Origin: Micromonospora orduensis
GTDB lineage: Bacteria; Actinomycetota; Actinomycetes; Mycobacteriales; Micromonosporaceae
Direction of reading: 5' to 3'
DNA length: 42,507 nt
Assembly (NCBI RefSeq): GCF_006228125.1
Contig: NZ_VDFY01000183.1
Location: forward strand, 1-42,507
Shown here one piece after another: positions 1-7,623 of the stretch. The position numbers were made by a program, and so were the translations under genes. Within the stretch, counting starts at the first letter, position 1, and the number at the start of each line of letters is the position of its first letter. The notes under the pieces are model-generated. The model saw nothing but the letters and a program-made list of their open reading frames with translations, was not told the origin of the DNA and made no database searches.

Positions 1-162
1 GCACACTGATCACCAGACAGCCCTTGGTTTGCGATCTTCTTCCCTAGACAAGAGGAATGATCGATCAAGGGCTGTCGTCATGATCAGCCGGGGTCGATAC
101 CACCGCCCAGCAGGTTAAATATCAAGCTAGCGCCGGTCTCAGGGTTCGCGACTTCGGGCGCC
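1..162. other. Gene-free left edge with an inverted repeat
   Basis: No convincing gene is present. GACAGCCCTTG at 16-26 and CAAGGGCTGTC at 66-76 form a perfect 11-bp inverted repeat. TGATCA is repeated just outside both arms, at 7-12 and 81-86. Between the arms is a ribosome-binding-like GAGGA followed by ATG at 58, which opens only 8 codons before a stop. This could be the end of a degraded insertion element or a structured leader. I could not assign it to a family. Confidence 0.35.
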
Positions 163-507
163 CTACTCGGCGCGCCGACCCGGAGCACGCGAGCCGTACG
201 CCGGGCCGAACACCACCAGCAGCGCCAGGTCCTCGGTCACCTCGACGAACCGGTGCTCCTCACCGGCCGGCACGAAGATCACCGAACCCGGGCCCACCTC
301 GGCCGCGCCGTCCGGGGTCACGATCCGGGCCCGCCCTGCGGTGACCACGTAGATCTCATCCTCGGTGTGCGGGCTCTGATCGTCGGGACCGCCCGCCGGG
401 ATGCAGTACGTTCCCACCGACAGGCCCGGCACTCTCAGGTGTTCGACCCAGTCGTTGGCGGCCCCGGTGGGTGTGGTCCACCGCCCCGCGCCTTCGATGA
501 TCAGCAT
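163..507 (-). CDS. Small cupin-domain protein
   Basis: This 114-residue protein is a single cupin barrel and probably binds a metal ion or a small ligand in the cytoplasm. The first cupin motif is the H47-x-E49-x-E51 stretch followed by a glycine turn (VVTAG). The second is the P80-x-G82-x-x-H85 stretch (VPAGEEH). The length is typical of single-domain cupins, and there is no signal peptide or extra domain. It is a single-gene unit. An inverted repeat (521-536) lies just upstream of its start and could be an operator or a mobile-element scar. The family is functionally diverse (sugar isomerases, dioxygenases, binding proteins), so the substrate cannot be named. The ATG at 507 is the only reasonable start, although its ribosome-binding site is weak. 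Confidence 0.85.
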   Translation of the reverse strand: MLIIEGAGRWTTPTGAANDWVEHLRVPGLSVGTYCIPAGGPDDQSPHTEDEIYVVTAGRARIVTPDGAAEVGPGSVIFVPAGEEHRFVEVTEDLALLVVFGPAYGSRAPGRRAE

Positions 508-520
508 GGCGGAAGCCTAG

Positions 521-626
521 TACTGCAACGGCAGTAGGCGAATCGTTGTCGGGTCGCTTTCGTCAGCGCCGGGTCACGTCGATGACGATTACCGAGGACT
601 CGGTCGCCGGGCTGGAACTGCCGTTG
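521..626. repeat. Nested inverted repeats, possible small mobile-element relic
   Basis: TACTGCAACGGCAGTA at 521-536 is an inverted repeat with 6-bp arms, 14 bp upstream of the cupin start. The inner part CAACGGCAGT (526-535) occurs again in inverted orientation as ACTGCCGTTG at 617-626. The result is a unit of about 100 bp bounded by 10-bp inverted repeats in a stretch (508-725) that has no convincing gene. Either the short palindrome is an operator for the cupin gene, or the whole unit is the remnant of a small mobile element. Confidence 0.3.
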
Positions 627-725
627 GTGGCGGGCGGCGTTGGCCCGCACGCCACCGGTGAGTGTGATGATCAGGTTGAGCGAGTGGGCCCCGACGGTCA
701 CGCGCCGCACGCTCGCTGGATCAGG

Positions 726-1151
726 TCATCTCTTCAATGTGCGGACCACTGTCGACGACACCGCGGCCAGTTCGGGCTGCGCGGGCAGAAACACGGTGGG
801 GAACCCCAGCGACCAGTTCATTGCGGCGAGCTGATACTCGGTCCGAAGGTCGGTCGTGTTCCGCACACCGCGGACGATTACTCCGATGTCGTGGCGAAGG
901 CAGTAGGTGGAGGTAAGCCCACTCCATGCCGCAACAGTGACGGAGGTCCAGCCGGCCGGCAGAATTGCCCGGACCGCGGCCGCTCGTTCCTCTTCGCCGA
1001 GACCCGGATGTTTGGAGCTGTTGACAGCGACGAGCACGACCACTTCGTCGAAGATCTTGCGTGCTCGGTTCACCACATCCGCATGCCCGGGAGTGAAGGG
1101 ATCGAAGCTGCCGGGGTAGACGGCTCGTATGCGTGCGCGACCGTTAGTCAC
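726..1151 (-). CDS. Short CoaD-like nucleotidyltransferase (phosphopantetheine adenylyltransferase paralogue)
   Basis: The protein begins with the nucleotidyltransferase signature AVYPGSFDPFTPGH, in which the T-x-G-H motif binds ATP phosphates. It keeps the RGVRNTTDLRTE stretch equivalent to the CoaD pantetheine-site helix and the late SSTVVR motif. CoaD transfers AMP from ATP to 4'-phosphopantetheine in coenzyme A synthesis. This copy has 141 residues and stops right after SSTVVRTLKR, whereas typical CoaD proteins have about 160 residues and continue with a C-terminal helix. I chose the GTG at 1151 because it overlaps the end of the upstream gene by 8 nt (GTGACTAA), which fits translational coupling; an ATG at 1172 would also be in frame. 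It is probably a paralogue with a changed or relaxed acceptor, not the essential CoaD. Confidence 0.75.
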   Translation of the reverse strand: MTNGRARIRAVYPGSFDPFTPGHADVVNRARKIFDEVVVLVAVNSSKHPGLGEEERAAAVRAILPAGWTSVTVAAWSGLTSTYCLRHDIGVIVRGVRNTTDLRTEYQLAAMNWSLGFPTVFLPAQPELAAVSSTVVRTLKR

Positions 1152-1680
1152 GGTGCAATACCCGCTGCGCATCGCGGATGACCTGCTCGCGGGCGAGTGC
1201 GGCCCAGGAGGCGAACAGTTCCCGGAAGTAGGCGCCGTGCCGGGCCGCCACGGCCGGATCCTGCTCGATGACGTCCAGTTCGTTGACGATGCTCAGGTCC
1301 ACGAGCGACCGCAGTTGAGCCGCATTCGGCGTTCGCACCTGGCCTGTGAAGCGGTCGGACACCTGGCCGGTCTTGGCCAGCTCCCGCCAGCTACGCCCAC
1401 GGTCGCAGGCGCCGTACAGATAGACAAGTTCCTCGGCGTCGGCACCCACGAGATCCCGCAGCACCGCACGATCGGCCGGATCAAGCAGAGCGAGATCGAA
1501 GCCGTCGGTGCCGTAGACGGCGTGGGTGAGGCCCGCCGCTTGCACGTCACTGCCGCAGCCGAGCAGGGCCAGTCGTTCGCTGACACGACACAGGTGGGCG
1601 TACAGGTTGCCGCCGGGATGCGCGATCTGCTCCGCTCCCTGCCGGCGGAGCCAGACCCGCACGCCTTCGTCGGTGCTCAT
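1144..1680 (-). CDS. DUF6817-type HD-like protein
   Basis: This 178-residue protein matches the pattern of DUF6817. An HPGGNLYAHL stretch (H21, H29) is followed by AGLTHAVYGTDGF (H53, D59), and the spacing of histidines and aspartate resembles an HD-type metal site. The rest is helical, with no signal peptide or membrane segment. The biochemical role of the family is unknown to me; a metal-dependent hydrolase-like fold is an inference from the residue pattern. It is translated directly before the CoaD-like gene and overlaps it by 8 nt, so the two are co-expressed and may act on the same nucleotide-type metabolite. Confidence 0.7.
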   Translation of the reverse strand: MSTDEGVRVWLRRQGAEQIAHPGGNLYAHLCRVSERLALLGCGSDVQAAGLTHAVYGTDGFDLALLDPADRAVLRDLVGADAEELVYLYGACDRGRSWRELAKTGQVSDRFTGQVRTPNAAQLRSLVDLSIVNELDVIEQDPAVAARHGAYFRELFASWAALAREQVIRDAQRVLHRD

Positions 1681-1823
1681 GGCCCGACTGTAGGGATTGG
1701 CTGTCGGATTCGTTGGCCCTGGGTGTGGGCACTACGTCACAGCACTTGGCTTCGTCCGGAGGTTCGCTCAGGTACCTGCCTCCGAAGCCGGAAAAGCGCT
1801 GCGGGCCGAGAAAGCTGTGGTCG

Positions 1824-1973
1824 ATGCCCGATCCGTCGATGCCCGAGCTCCCGACGGCTGTCGTGGCGGAAGCGCCGCAGGTCTTCGTTCTCATCAGGGA
1901 CGAGGAGGTTGTCGGCTACCTCTTCGGCCTGTTGCTGGATCTGGACATCGCGGAGGTCAGGCAGGACCTCTAG
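1824..1973 (+). CDS. Possible small hypothetical protein (49 aa)
   Basis: In the 362-nt interval between the DUF6817 gene and the ThuA fusion, this frame has mostly G or C in third codon positions (about 42 of 48 codons) and a plausible hydrophobic sequence (VFVLIRDEEVVGYLFGLLLD). The frame stays open upstream to a TTG at 1713. There is no clear ribosome-binding site before the ATG at 1824 and I recognise no family. It may be a real small gene, the 3' fragment of a decayed gene, or chance in high-GC DNA. Confidence 0.3.
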   Translation: MPDPSMPELPTAVVAEAPQVFVLIRDEEVVGYLFGLLLDLDIAEVRQDL

Positions 1974-2003
1974 ACGTACGTGTCTCTGACCTGGGATGTG
2001 GGC

Positions 2004-2033
2004 GGTGGCGGGCGGGTTGGCCCGCCCGCCACC
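2004..2033 (-). terminator. Strong hairpin after the ThuA fusion gene
   Basis: GGTGGCGGGCGGG (2004-2016) and CCCGCCCGCCACC (2021-2033) form a perfect 13-bp stem with a TTGG loop. It starts 10 nt beyond the stop codon at 2043. No U-tract follows, which is usual for actinobacterial terminator hairpins. Confidence 0.7.
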
Positions 2034-2042
2034 GATCCGCAA

Positions 2043-5000
2043 TCAGGTGACCGTGACGGTCAGGTTGATCGAGCGGGTCTCTCCGCTGGTGTAGGTGGTC
2101 GTGACCCGGGCGGTGTAGGTGCCCTTTCGGGGGTAGCTGTGACTCGTCGACCGCAGCGTCGCCCCGTGCGTGACGGCGCTGTTGTCGCCGAAGTCCCACG
2201 CGTAGTCGGTGATGCTCTGCCCGGAGGGCACCGTCGCGGTGGCCGTCAGCGTGGTGGTCAGCGGCGCGGCGCCGCTGGCTGGATTGGCCGCGAGCGACAG
2301 CGTCCCGCCCGGTTCCTGCTTGACGCCGGCCCCGTTGAACCGCAGCCAGTCCAGCGAGAGCAGGTCCGGTGTGCCGCCGACCTGGGCGGTGTTGACGAAC
2401 CTCACGTACAGGGTGGTCGTGCCGGCGGGTTTGTTGGTCAGCGTCACCGTCGGCGAGACCAGGTTGTCCCAGCCGCCGGTCGAGGCGACGGCGGTGGCGC
2501 CGATCAGCGTGCCGGTGGGTGAGCCAGCCCGCAGCTCGATGGTGCCGCCGAGGCCGCCGTTGGTCACCCCGAGCGTCACCGAGCCGATGTTGCGCAGGTC
2601 CACCGGCCCGTACGCCGCCCAGTCGTTGTGGTCGACGTCGCCGAGCCGCTTGCCGGCGCGGGCGGTGGCCCGGTCGTTCACGACCAGGCCGGACTGGCCG
2701 CTGAAGTGCTCGGCCTCCTTGCTCTTGGGCTGCAACTGCACCCGGGTCGAGCCGGTGAGCGCCGGTACGCCGCCGGCCGCGCCACCGTCGGTGTACTGCG
2801 CGGTGATCAGGGTGTAGAGGTTCTGTCCCGGCCCGTGACCGTCGCCGGCGTCCGCCTCGGTGGCGAGCAGGCCCGAGCAGCCGGTGTAGACGTCCAGCGG
2901 GTGGGCGTGTGAGTCGTGGCCGAGCTGCGTCTGCACCGTCACCTTGGCGCAGTCGATGGTGGTCTCCTCCGGGTCGGTGACCGTCACCGTGTACGGGATC
3001 TTGTCGCCGAAGTCGAAGAACCCGCCGTCGGGCACGGTGATGGTCACCGTGGGCCGGGTGTTGCCGACCACCACGTCGGTGACCGTGGTGGCGGCCAGCC
3101 CGTTGCCGCTGTTGCGCACGGTCAGCCGGGCGGTGAACTTTCCGGCCGTCGAGTAGGTGAAGTTCGGGTTGGCGGCGGTGGAGTCGGTGGTGCCGTCGTT
3201 TGTGAAGTCCCAGGCGTAGCTGAGTGCCGAGCCGTCACCGGCGGCCGTGCCGGCCGAGGAGAAGCTGACCGCGAGCGGCGTGCGTCCGCTGTCCGGGGTG
3301 GCGGCGATCTTCACGCTCGGCGGCCTGCCGTTGGCCACGTAGTCGATGCGGTAGATGCCCGCGCCGGCGTTGCTGCCGCCGCGACCGCTGCCGGTGCCCT
3401 CGCCGAAGTCGATGACGTAGAGCGACCCGTCCGGGCCGAACTCGGCCTCGAAGGGCTGGATCCAGCTCATGTTGTCGAAGATCCCGTTGATCGACTGGAG
3501 ATCACCGACGGCGGTGGGACCGAAGCGCGCGTTACTGAAGGTCTGCGCCGTCTTGTGGATCGAGAGCGTCTTGAACCACCTGCGGGTCAGCTCGAACGTG
3601 ATCCACTTGCCCTCGAAGTACTCGGGGAACTTGGTGGTGCGGGTGTTCGCCGGGTCGTAGTCGTAGACCGGGCCGCTCATCGGCCCGCCGCCGCCGGTTC
3701 CCACCTCGGGGAACTGGGTGGAGGCGGAGTACGCGTACCAGACCAGTGCCGACTTCGACGCCGGCAGGTTGGTCAGACCGGTGTTGTTGGGGGAGTTGTT
3801 GACCGGCGCCGCGCAGGTGAACTTCGCCCCGGAGGTGCTGGTGGCGAAGTTGTAGTCGTTGAACGGAATGTTGTTGCCCACGCAGTACGGCCAGCCGAAG
3901 TTGCCGGCGGCGGTGATCCGGTTGAACTCGACGGTCCCCTCCGGACCACGGTTGGGGTCGGCGGCGCGGGCGTCCGGCCCGTAGTCGGCGACCAGCACGG
4001 CGTTGGTCTGCGGCTCGATGGTGATCCGGAACGGGTTGCGCATGCCCATCGCGTAGATCTCCGGCCGGGTCTTCGCGGTGCCGGCGGGGAAGAGGTTGCC
4101 GCTCGGGATGGTGTACGTACCGTCGGCCTGCGGGGTGATCCGCAGGATCTTGCCGCGCAGGTCGTTGGTGTTGCCGGCGGTGCCCTGGGCGTCCCAGGCG
4201 GCCCGGCCGGCGCGCTCGTCGATCGGGGTGTAGCCGCTGGAGGCGAACGGGTCGGTGTTGTCGCCGATCGCGGCGTAGAGCCGCCCGGTAGCGTCCATGG
4301 CCAGCGACCCGCCCATGTGCGAGTTGGCCCGGCCCTCGCCGCGGTAGGTGGGGATGGCCAGCAGGCGCTTCTCCGAGGAGAGCGCGACGCTGTTGTTGGC
4401 GATGGTGAACCGGGACAGGTTGAGCTGTTTGAGGGTCTTGTCCGACCAGAGCAGGTAGACCCAGCCGTTGCTGGCGAAGTTGCGGTCCAGGGTCATGCCG
4501 AGCAGCCCGTCGGACTGGTCGGTCATCGCCGAGGTGTACGCGAAGTCCAGCAGCGTGGTGACCTGGAGGGTGTCGGAGTTGACGACCTTCAACGCGCCGG
4601 TGCGCTGGATGTAGTAGACCTTCCGGTCCGGCGCGACGGCCAGCTCGAACGGGTCGGCGAGGTTCTCGGTGACCAGCCCCACCCGCTCGAAGTTGCCGGT
4701 CTCGGTGGCCGAGCAGTCGCCGGCGACGGCGCCGGCGGCCCACTCGATGCCGTAGCGCAGGTGCTCCAGGAAGGGCGCGGAGGTGAACTGGGCGCTGGCG
4801 TGACCGCCGGCCGTGAACCAGGAGCGGCCGCCGTCGTAGCGCTGACACCAGGAGTACGCGTGGTCGACGCCCTCGTCCAGGCCGTTGATCCCGTCGCGCA
4901 CCTTGATCTGCGCGAGGGTGTGCACGTTGCCTGTCGGGTTGGTCCGCCAGTTGTACCACTCCTCGCTCTGCTCCCACAGCTCCGGCAGGTTACGGGTGGA

Positions 5001-5507
5001 GGGGTGGGCCCGGTCGAGCACCTTGACCCGACCGGGGAAGGTGCCGCCGGTGGCGGAGAAGTCGGGGTGGTAGTCGAAGATCGTGCCGACCAGGCCCTCG
5101 TACCACTGCCAGTCGCGTTCGCTGGCCGAGGCGGCGTGCAGGCCGGCCCAGCCGCCGCCGTTGCGGATGAACGTCTGCAGTGCCGCACGCTGGCTGGCGT
5201 TGAGCAGGTCGCCGGAGGCGGGTGTGGAGTTGGTGTTGTTGAACACCAGGGCGTCGAAGGTGGCGAGGTTGGCGTCCGTGAACGCGCCCGCGTCGGTGGT
5301 GGCGACCACCTCGAAGTTGTTCGCGGCGCCGAGTTGTTGGATCGCGGTCACGCCGGCCGGGATCGAGTCGTGGTAGAAGTTCGTGATCTTGGAGAAGACC
5401 AGTACCCGGAAGCGCGGGGCGGCCTCGGCGGGCAGGGCGGTGGTGGTGCTCACCACGGCGGCGATGGCGAGCAGGATGAGGCCGAACGCACGGAGGTGTC
5501 GGGGCAT
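2043..5507 (-). CDS. Secreted ThuA / glucose-sorbosone dehydrogenase / PKD / CBM6 multidomain protein
   Basis: The mature protein is extracellular. Residues 1 to about 30 form a signal peptide (a hydrophobic LILLAIAAVV core, cleavage near AEAA). About 33-258 is a ThuA-like domain (RVLVFSKITNFYHDSI start, GGGWAGLHAA in the middle). About 275-725 is a glucose/sorbosone-dehydrogenase-type beta-propeller. PKD repeats lie near 727-815 and 1068-1154 (the YAWDF motif in both), with a CBM6-like carbohydrate-binding module near 927-1058. The sugar dehydrogenase family oxidises sugars with PQQ; ThuA domains are linked to sugar transformation. Joint action on a polysaccharide-derived sugar is inferred. 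I chose the ATG at 5507 because an AGGGAG site precedes it and the signal peptide starts there; the frame is open to 5669. Promoter and operators lie at 5539-5617. Confidence 0.9.
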   Translation of the reverse strand: MPRHLRAFGLILLAIAAVVSTTTALPAEAAPRFRVLVFSKITNFYHDSIPAGVTAIQQLGAANNFEVVATTDAGAFTDANLATFDALVFNNTNSTPASGDLLNASQRAALQTFIRNGGGWAGLHAASASERDWQWYEGLVGTIFDYHPDFSATGGTFPGRVKVLDRAHPSTRNLPELWEQSEEWYNWRTNPTGNVHTLAQIKVRDGINGLDEGVDHAYSWCQRYDGGRSWFTAGGHASAQFTSAPFLEHLRYGIEWAAGAVAGDCSATETGNFERVGLVTENLADPFELAVAPDRKVYYIQRTGALKVVNSDTLQVTTLLDFAYTSAMTDQSDGLLGMTLDRNFASNGWVYLLWSDKTLKQLNLSRFTIANNSVALSSEKRLLAIPTYRGEGRANSHMGGSLAMDATGRLYAAIGDNTDPFASSGYTPIDERAGRAAWDAQGTAGNTNDLRGKILRITPQADGTYTIPSGNLFPAGTAKTRPEIYAMGMRNPFRITIEPQTNAVLVADYGPDARAADPNRGPEGTVEFNRITAAGNFGWPYCVGNNIPFNDYNFATSTSGAKFTCAAPVNNSPNNTGLTNLPASKSALVWYAYSASTQFPEVGTGGGGPMSGPVYDYDPANTRTTKFPEYFEGKWITFELTRRWFKTLSIHKTAQTFSNARFGPTAVGDLQSINGIFDNMSWIQPFEAEFGPDGSLYVIDFGEGTGSGRGGSNAGAGIYRIDYVANGRPPSVKIAATPDSGRTPLAVSFSSAGTAAGDGSALSYAWDFTNDGTTDSTAANPNFTYSTAGKFTARLTVRNSGNGLAATTVTDVVVGNTRPTVTITVPDGGFFDFGDKIPYTVTVTDPEETTIDCAKVTVQTQLGHDSHAHPLDVYTGCSGLLATEADAGDGHGPGQNLYTLITAQYTDGGAAGGVPALTGSTRVQLQPKSKEAEHFSGQSGLVVNDRATARAGKRLGDVDHNDWAAYGPVDLRNIGSVTLGVTNGGLGGTIELRAGSPTGTLIGATAVASTGGWDNLVSPTVTLTNKPAGTTTLYVRFVNTAQVGGTPDLLSLDWLRFNGAGVKQEPGGTLSLAANPASGAAPLTTTLTATATVPSGQSITDYAWDFGDNSAVTHGATLRSTSHSYPRKGTYTARVTTTYTSGETRSINLTVTVT

Positions 5508-5538
5508 GGGGGCGCTCCCTGTCGGACGGTGAGGGTCG

Positions 5539-5550
5539 GAAAGCGCTTTC
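5539..5550. promoter_or_regulatory. LacI-type operator O1 for the ThuA fusion gene
   Basis: GAAAGCGCTTTC is a perfect 12-bp palindrome with the central CG typical of LacI-family operators. It lies 14 nt downstream of the predicted -10 element, over the transcription start region, where a bound repressor would block transcription. Confidence 0.7.
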
Positions 5551-5564
5551 TCGCTGCCCGCACC

Positions 5565-5594
5565 ACGGTACTGACAGCCAGTGACGACCGTCAA
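5565..5594 (-). promoter_or_regulatory. Sigma70-type promoter of the ThuA fusion gene
   Basis: On the minus strand, TTGACG (5594-5589) is separated by 18 nt from TACCGT (5570-5565), a good match to actinobacterial housekeeping promoters. Transcription should start near 5558, giving a leader of about 50 nt with the operator inside it. Confidence 0.55.
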
Positions 5595-5603
5595 TGGTCC
5601 TCT

Positions 5604-5617
5604 GGTAAGCGTTTTCC
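5604..5617. promoter_or_regulatory. LacI-type operator O2
   Basis: GGTAAGCGTTTTCC is an imperfect palindrome of the same LacI class, located just upstream of the -35 element. Its centre is about 66 bp from the centre of the first operator, so a tetrameric repressor could bridge both sites by looping. Confidence 0.55.
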
Positions 5618-5665
5618 TGCCCGGTCCTCGACATCGTCTCCGGCATCCCGAGCGCGCCGACAACA

Positions 5666-6082
5666 TCACCTGCGGGCGCGCTCACGCCCAGGCAGAGCAC
5701 GAACCAGTGCCACCAGGCCGCCATGTACGAGGGGAAGGCCGCCCAGCTCGCTGAATCCGACCCACGCGATGTCGTCATGCTCGTCGGGCGCACGGTTGGT
5801 CGGAGAGCCAACCCAGTCTCCAACCTGCCAGACGCCCACGCGAACGGCGTCCTCACCACTGCCGGAATGCAGGTCACCCAACCGTGAGGCGGACTCCGCC
5901 ACAATCTGAACGCCGAGTTCCTCGCGCATCTCACGCGCGAGGGCCTGTAGTTCCGACTCACCGGCTTCGACATGGCCCCCTGGTAGATCCCAGAGATCTG
6001 GGAATGCCCGGCGGGTCGGGCTGCGGTGTACCAGTAGGACCGCGCCGTTTTCCACGAGTGCGCCGGTGACGACGACATGCAT
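5666..6082 (-). CDS. NUDIX hydrolase
   Basis: The protein contains a complete Nudix box (GGHVEAGESELQALAREMRE, continuing EELG), which binds Mg2+ and cleaves nucleoside diphosphate linkages. I chose the ATG at 6082 (MHVVVTGALV) because it begins the first strand of the fold, giving 138 residues. The frame is open to an ATG at 6151, which would add 23 unlikely residues and overlap the upstream gene. The substrate cannot be read from the sequence; MutT-like house cleaning or a nucleotide-sugar are both possible. It follows the GNAT gene by 44 nt on the same strand and probably shares its transcript. Confidence 0.85.
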   Translation of the reverse strand: MHVVVTGALVENGAVLLVHRSPTRRAFPDLWDLPGGHVEAGESELQALAREMREELGVQIVAESASRLGDLHSGSGEDAVRVGVWQVGDWVGSPTNRAPDEHDDIAWVGFSELGGLPLVHGGLVALVRALPGRERARR

Positions 6083-6126
6083 GACGGGAGTGGAGCACAG
6101 AGGTGGGACAAGCTCGCTCCAGTGCC

Positions 6127-6687
6127 CTACCGGGCTGCCTCTCGACGCCATGTGTCGGCGAGGAGGCCGTAGGTGTAGCCGTCCACCCAGCCCAGCTCGG
6201 CGTGCCAGGAATCGCCGGCGCCGTGCTGCTCACGACGCATGCCGACCTTCTCAAGGATGCGCACCGAGGCGAGGTTGTCCGCGAAACAGCCGGCGGTGAT
6301 CCTCCGAATGCCGAGCCGGTCGAAGGCGTGCGCCACCATCGCGGTGACCGCCTCGGTCGCGTACCCGTGGCCGCCGTAGGCGGGATCGAAGGTGTAGCCG
6401 AGGTGCGCCTCGGTCCGTGGTGGCATGCCGGGTTGACCCATGCCGTCGACGACCTCGAGCGAGACGGTTCCGATCACCACGCCGTCGAGCGTGGCCGCCA
6501 TGCTGTGGTCGTCGGGGTCCGCGGCCGCGCGTTGCCACGCCGCCCGGAAGGATGCCGGGTCGACCTGCGTGCGGAGAAGCCAGCGCGTGACCTGCGGCAG
6601 ATTGCGGTACTCCAGGATCCGGTCGACGTCCTCGTCCCGCACCGGGCGAAGCACGAGGCGTTCAGTGCGTACGGTGCTGTACTCCAT
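6127..6687 (-). CDS. GNAT N-acetyltransferase (RimJ/RimL type)
   Basis: This 186-residue enzyme has the GNAT layout. TERLVLRPVRDEDVDRI is the first strand and helix of RimJ/RimL-like members. The acetyl-CoA loop lies in AYGGHGYATEAV, and the NLASVRILEKVGM segment is the late helix that packs on the acyl chain. Such enzymes acetylate a primary amine, often a protein N-terminus or an amino-sugar antibiotic. The acceptor here is unknown. It is the promoter-proximal gene ahead of the NUDIX hydrolase and has a standard length. Confidence 0.85.
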   Translation of the reverse strand: MEYSTVRTERLVLRPVRDEDVDRILEYRNLPQVTRWLLRTQVDPASFRAAWQRAAADPDDHSMAATLDGVVIGTVSLEVVDGMGQPGMPPRTEAHLGYTFDPAYGGHGYATEAVTAMVAHAFDRLGIRRITAGCFADNLASVRILEKVGMRREQHGAGDSWHAELGWVDGYTYGLLADTWRREAAR

Positions 6688-6712
6688 GAGGCGGCACGCT
6701 AGCGCACGACGG

Positions 6713-7387
6713 TCAGCGTGTACGGGTCTCCCAGACCGGCCGCTGGGGCTCGTCGTTGTGCACGATGATGTCGACGCGATCGGTCGGGCGGACGGCAGCG
6801 AGGTAGAGCCGTTGGGAGGGGATGTAGCGCTCGCGCCAGCGCCGTTCGACGTCGGCCCGAGATGACACCCGGCTCTCTCGGATCAGGGCACGCTCAACGG
6901 TCCTCTCGAGCGTGGTCGACACGAAGATGCGCAGGTCCCACCGGTCGATCAGTTCCGGGCGCATGAGGAAGACGCCGTCGAAGAGCAGCACGGCGTCGGC
7001 GGGGGCGCTCGTGACCGGCGGGGACAGGACGGCGTCCGTCGTGTGGTCGTAGACCGCGGGTTGGAAGCGCCGATCTCCGCCCGGGCCGAGCGGATCGAGC
7101 AGAACGCGGTTCAGCGCGTCACGGTCGTGGGTGTCGTGGTAGCAGCCTTCGGCCGAGTACTCCCCGCGCGGATAGCGCTGTGCCCGGGGCAAGAGGAAAT
7201 CATCGATCGTCGCCCGGATGACGTCGCGGCCCTGTTCGCGCAGGACGACGGCCAGTTCGTCGGCGAGGGTGGTCTTGCCTGTCGCGGGCGGTCCGTCGAC
7301 GGCGACCCGCGTCGGGTGGGCGGCCGCGACGCTGCCGACCGCGTCAGCCAGGCGGCGCAGCATCTCGTCGCGGGTGCCGTGCTCCAT
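6713..7387 (-). CDS. Uridine-kinase-like P-loop kinase
   Basis: The Walker A motif GPPATGKTT (about 32-40) follows a first strand TRVAVDG. After it come an acidic TIDDFLLPRAQRYP segment and a YHDTHDRDAL stretch typical of uridine-kinase-like proteins, then the LLFDGVFLMRPEL segment that corresponds to Walker B and the substrate base. These enzymes phosphorylate a nucleoside or a similar small molecule. I chose the ATG at 7387, giving 224 residues, because the kinase fold begins about 27 residues later; the frame runs further upstream without coding character. It ends 26 nt upstream of the GNAT gene start and is in the same orientation, so the two may form one transcript. Confidence 0.75.
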   Translation of the reverse strand: MEHGTRDEMLRRLADAVGSVAAAHPTRVAVDGPPATGKTTLADELAVVLREQGRDVIRATIDDFLLPRAQRYPRGEYSAEGCYHDTHDRDALNRVLLDPLGPGGDRRFQPAVYDHTTDAVLSPPVTSAPADAVLLFDGVFLMRPELIDRWDLRIFVSTTLERTVERALIRESRVSSRADVERRWRERYIPSQRLYLAAVRPTDRVDIIVHNDEPQRPVWETRTR

Positions 7388-7572
7388 GTCCTGCACCGTC
7401 CTGGTCTGGCGAAAGGAGTCGTGTCCACCCGACCCTATGCGCGGCGGCACTCCCTCCGGCGGGGAGTCGAACCCACCGTGGGCGGGAGGTGTCGTCGCGC
7501 GGCCACCGTCTCGTACGCCCGCCGCGCACCCGACGGCGGCAACACGGGGTCGTCGGGCCGGTCCGGGTGACG

Positions 7573-7605
7573 CCACGGCGGGGCGATCCACCCGCCCCGC
7601 CGTGG
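7573..7605 (-). terminator. Terminator hairpin for the secreted hypothetical gene
   Basis: CCACGGCGGGGCG (7573-7585) pairs perfectly with CGCCCCGCCGTGG (7593-7605) around a 7-nt loop. It lies 18 nt beyond the stop codon at 7624 on the minus strand. No U-tract is present. Confidence 0.7.
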
Positions 7606-7623
7606 TCCCGCCGCCGCGGCCGG

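Noticed and set aside
2916..5909. 997-codon plus-strand open frame
   Set aside because: It is antisense to the ThuA/dehydrogenase gene, is rich in Gly/Arg/Val without domains, and arises from the high-GC codon pattern of the real gene.
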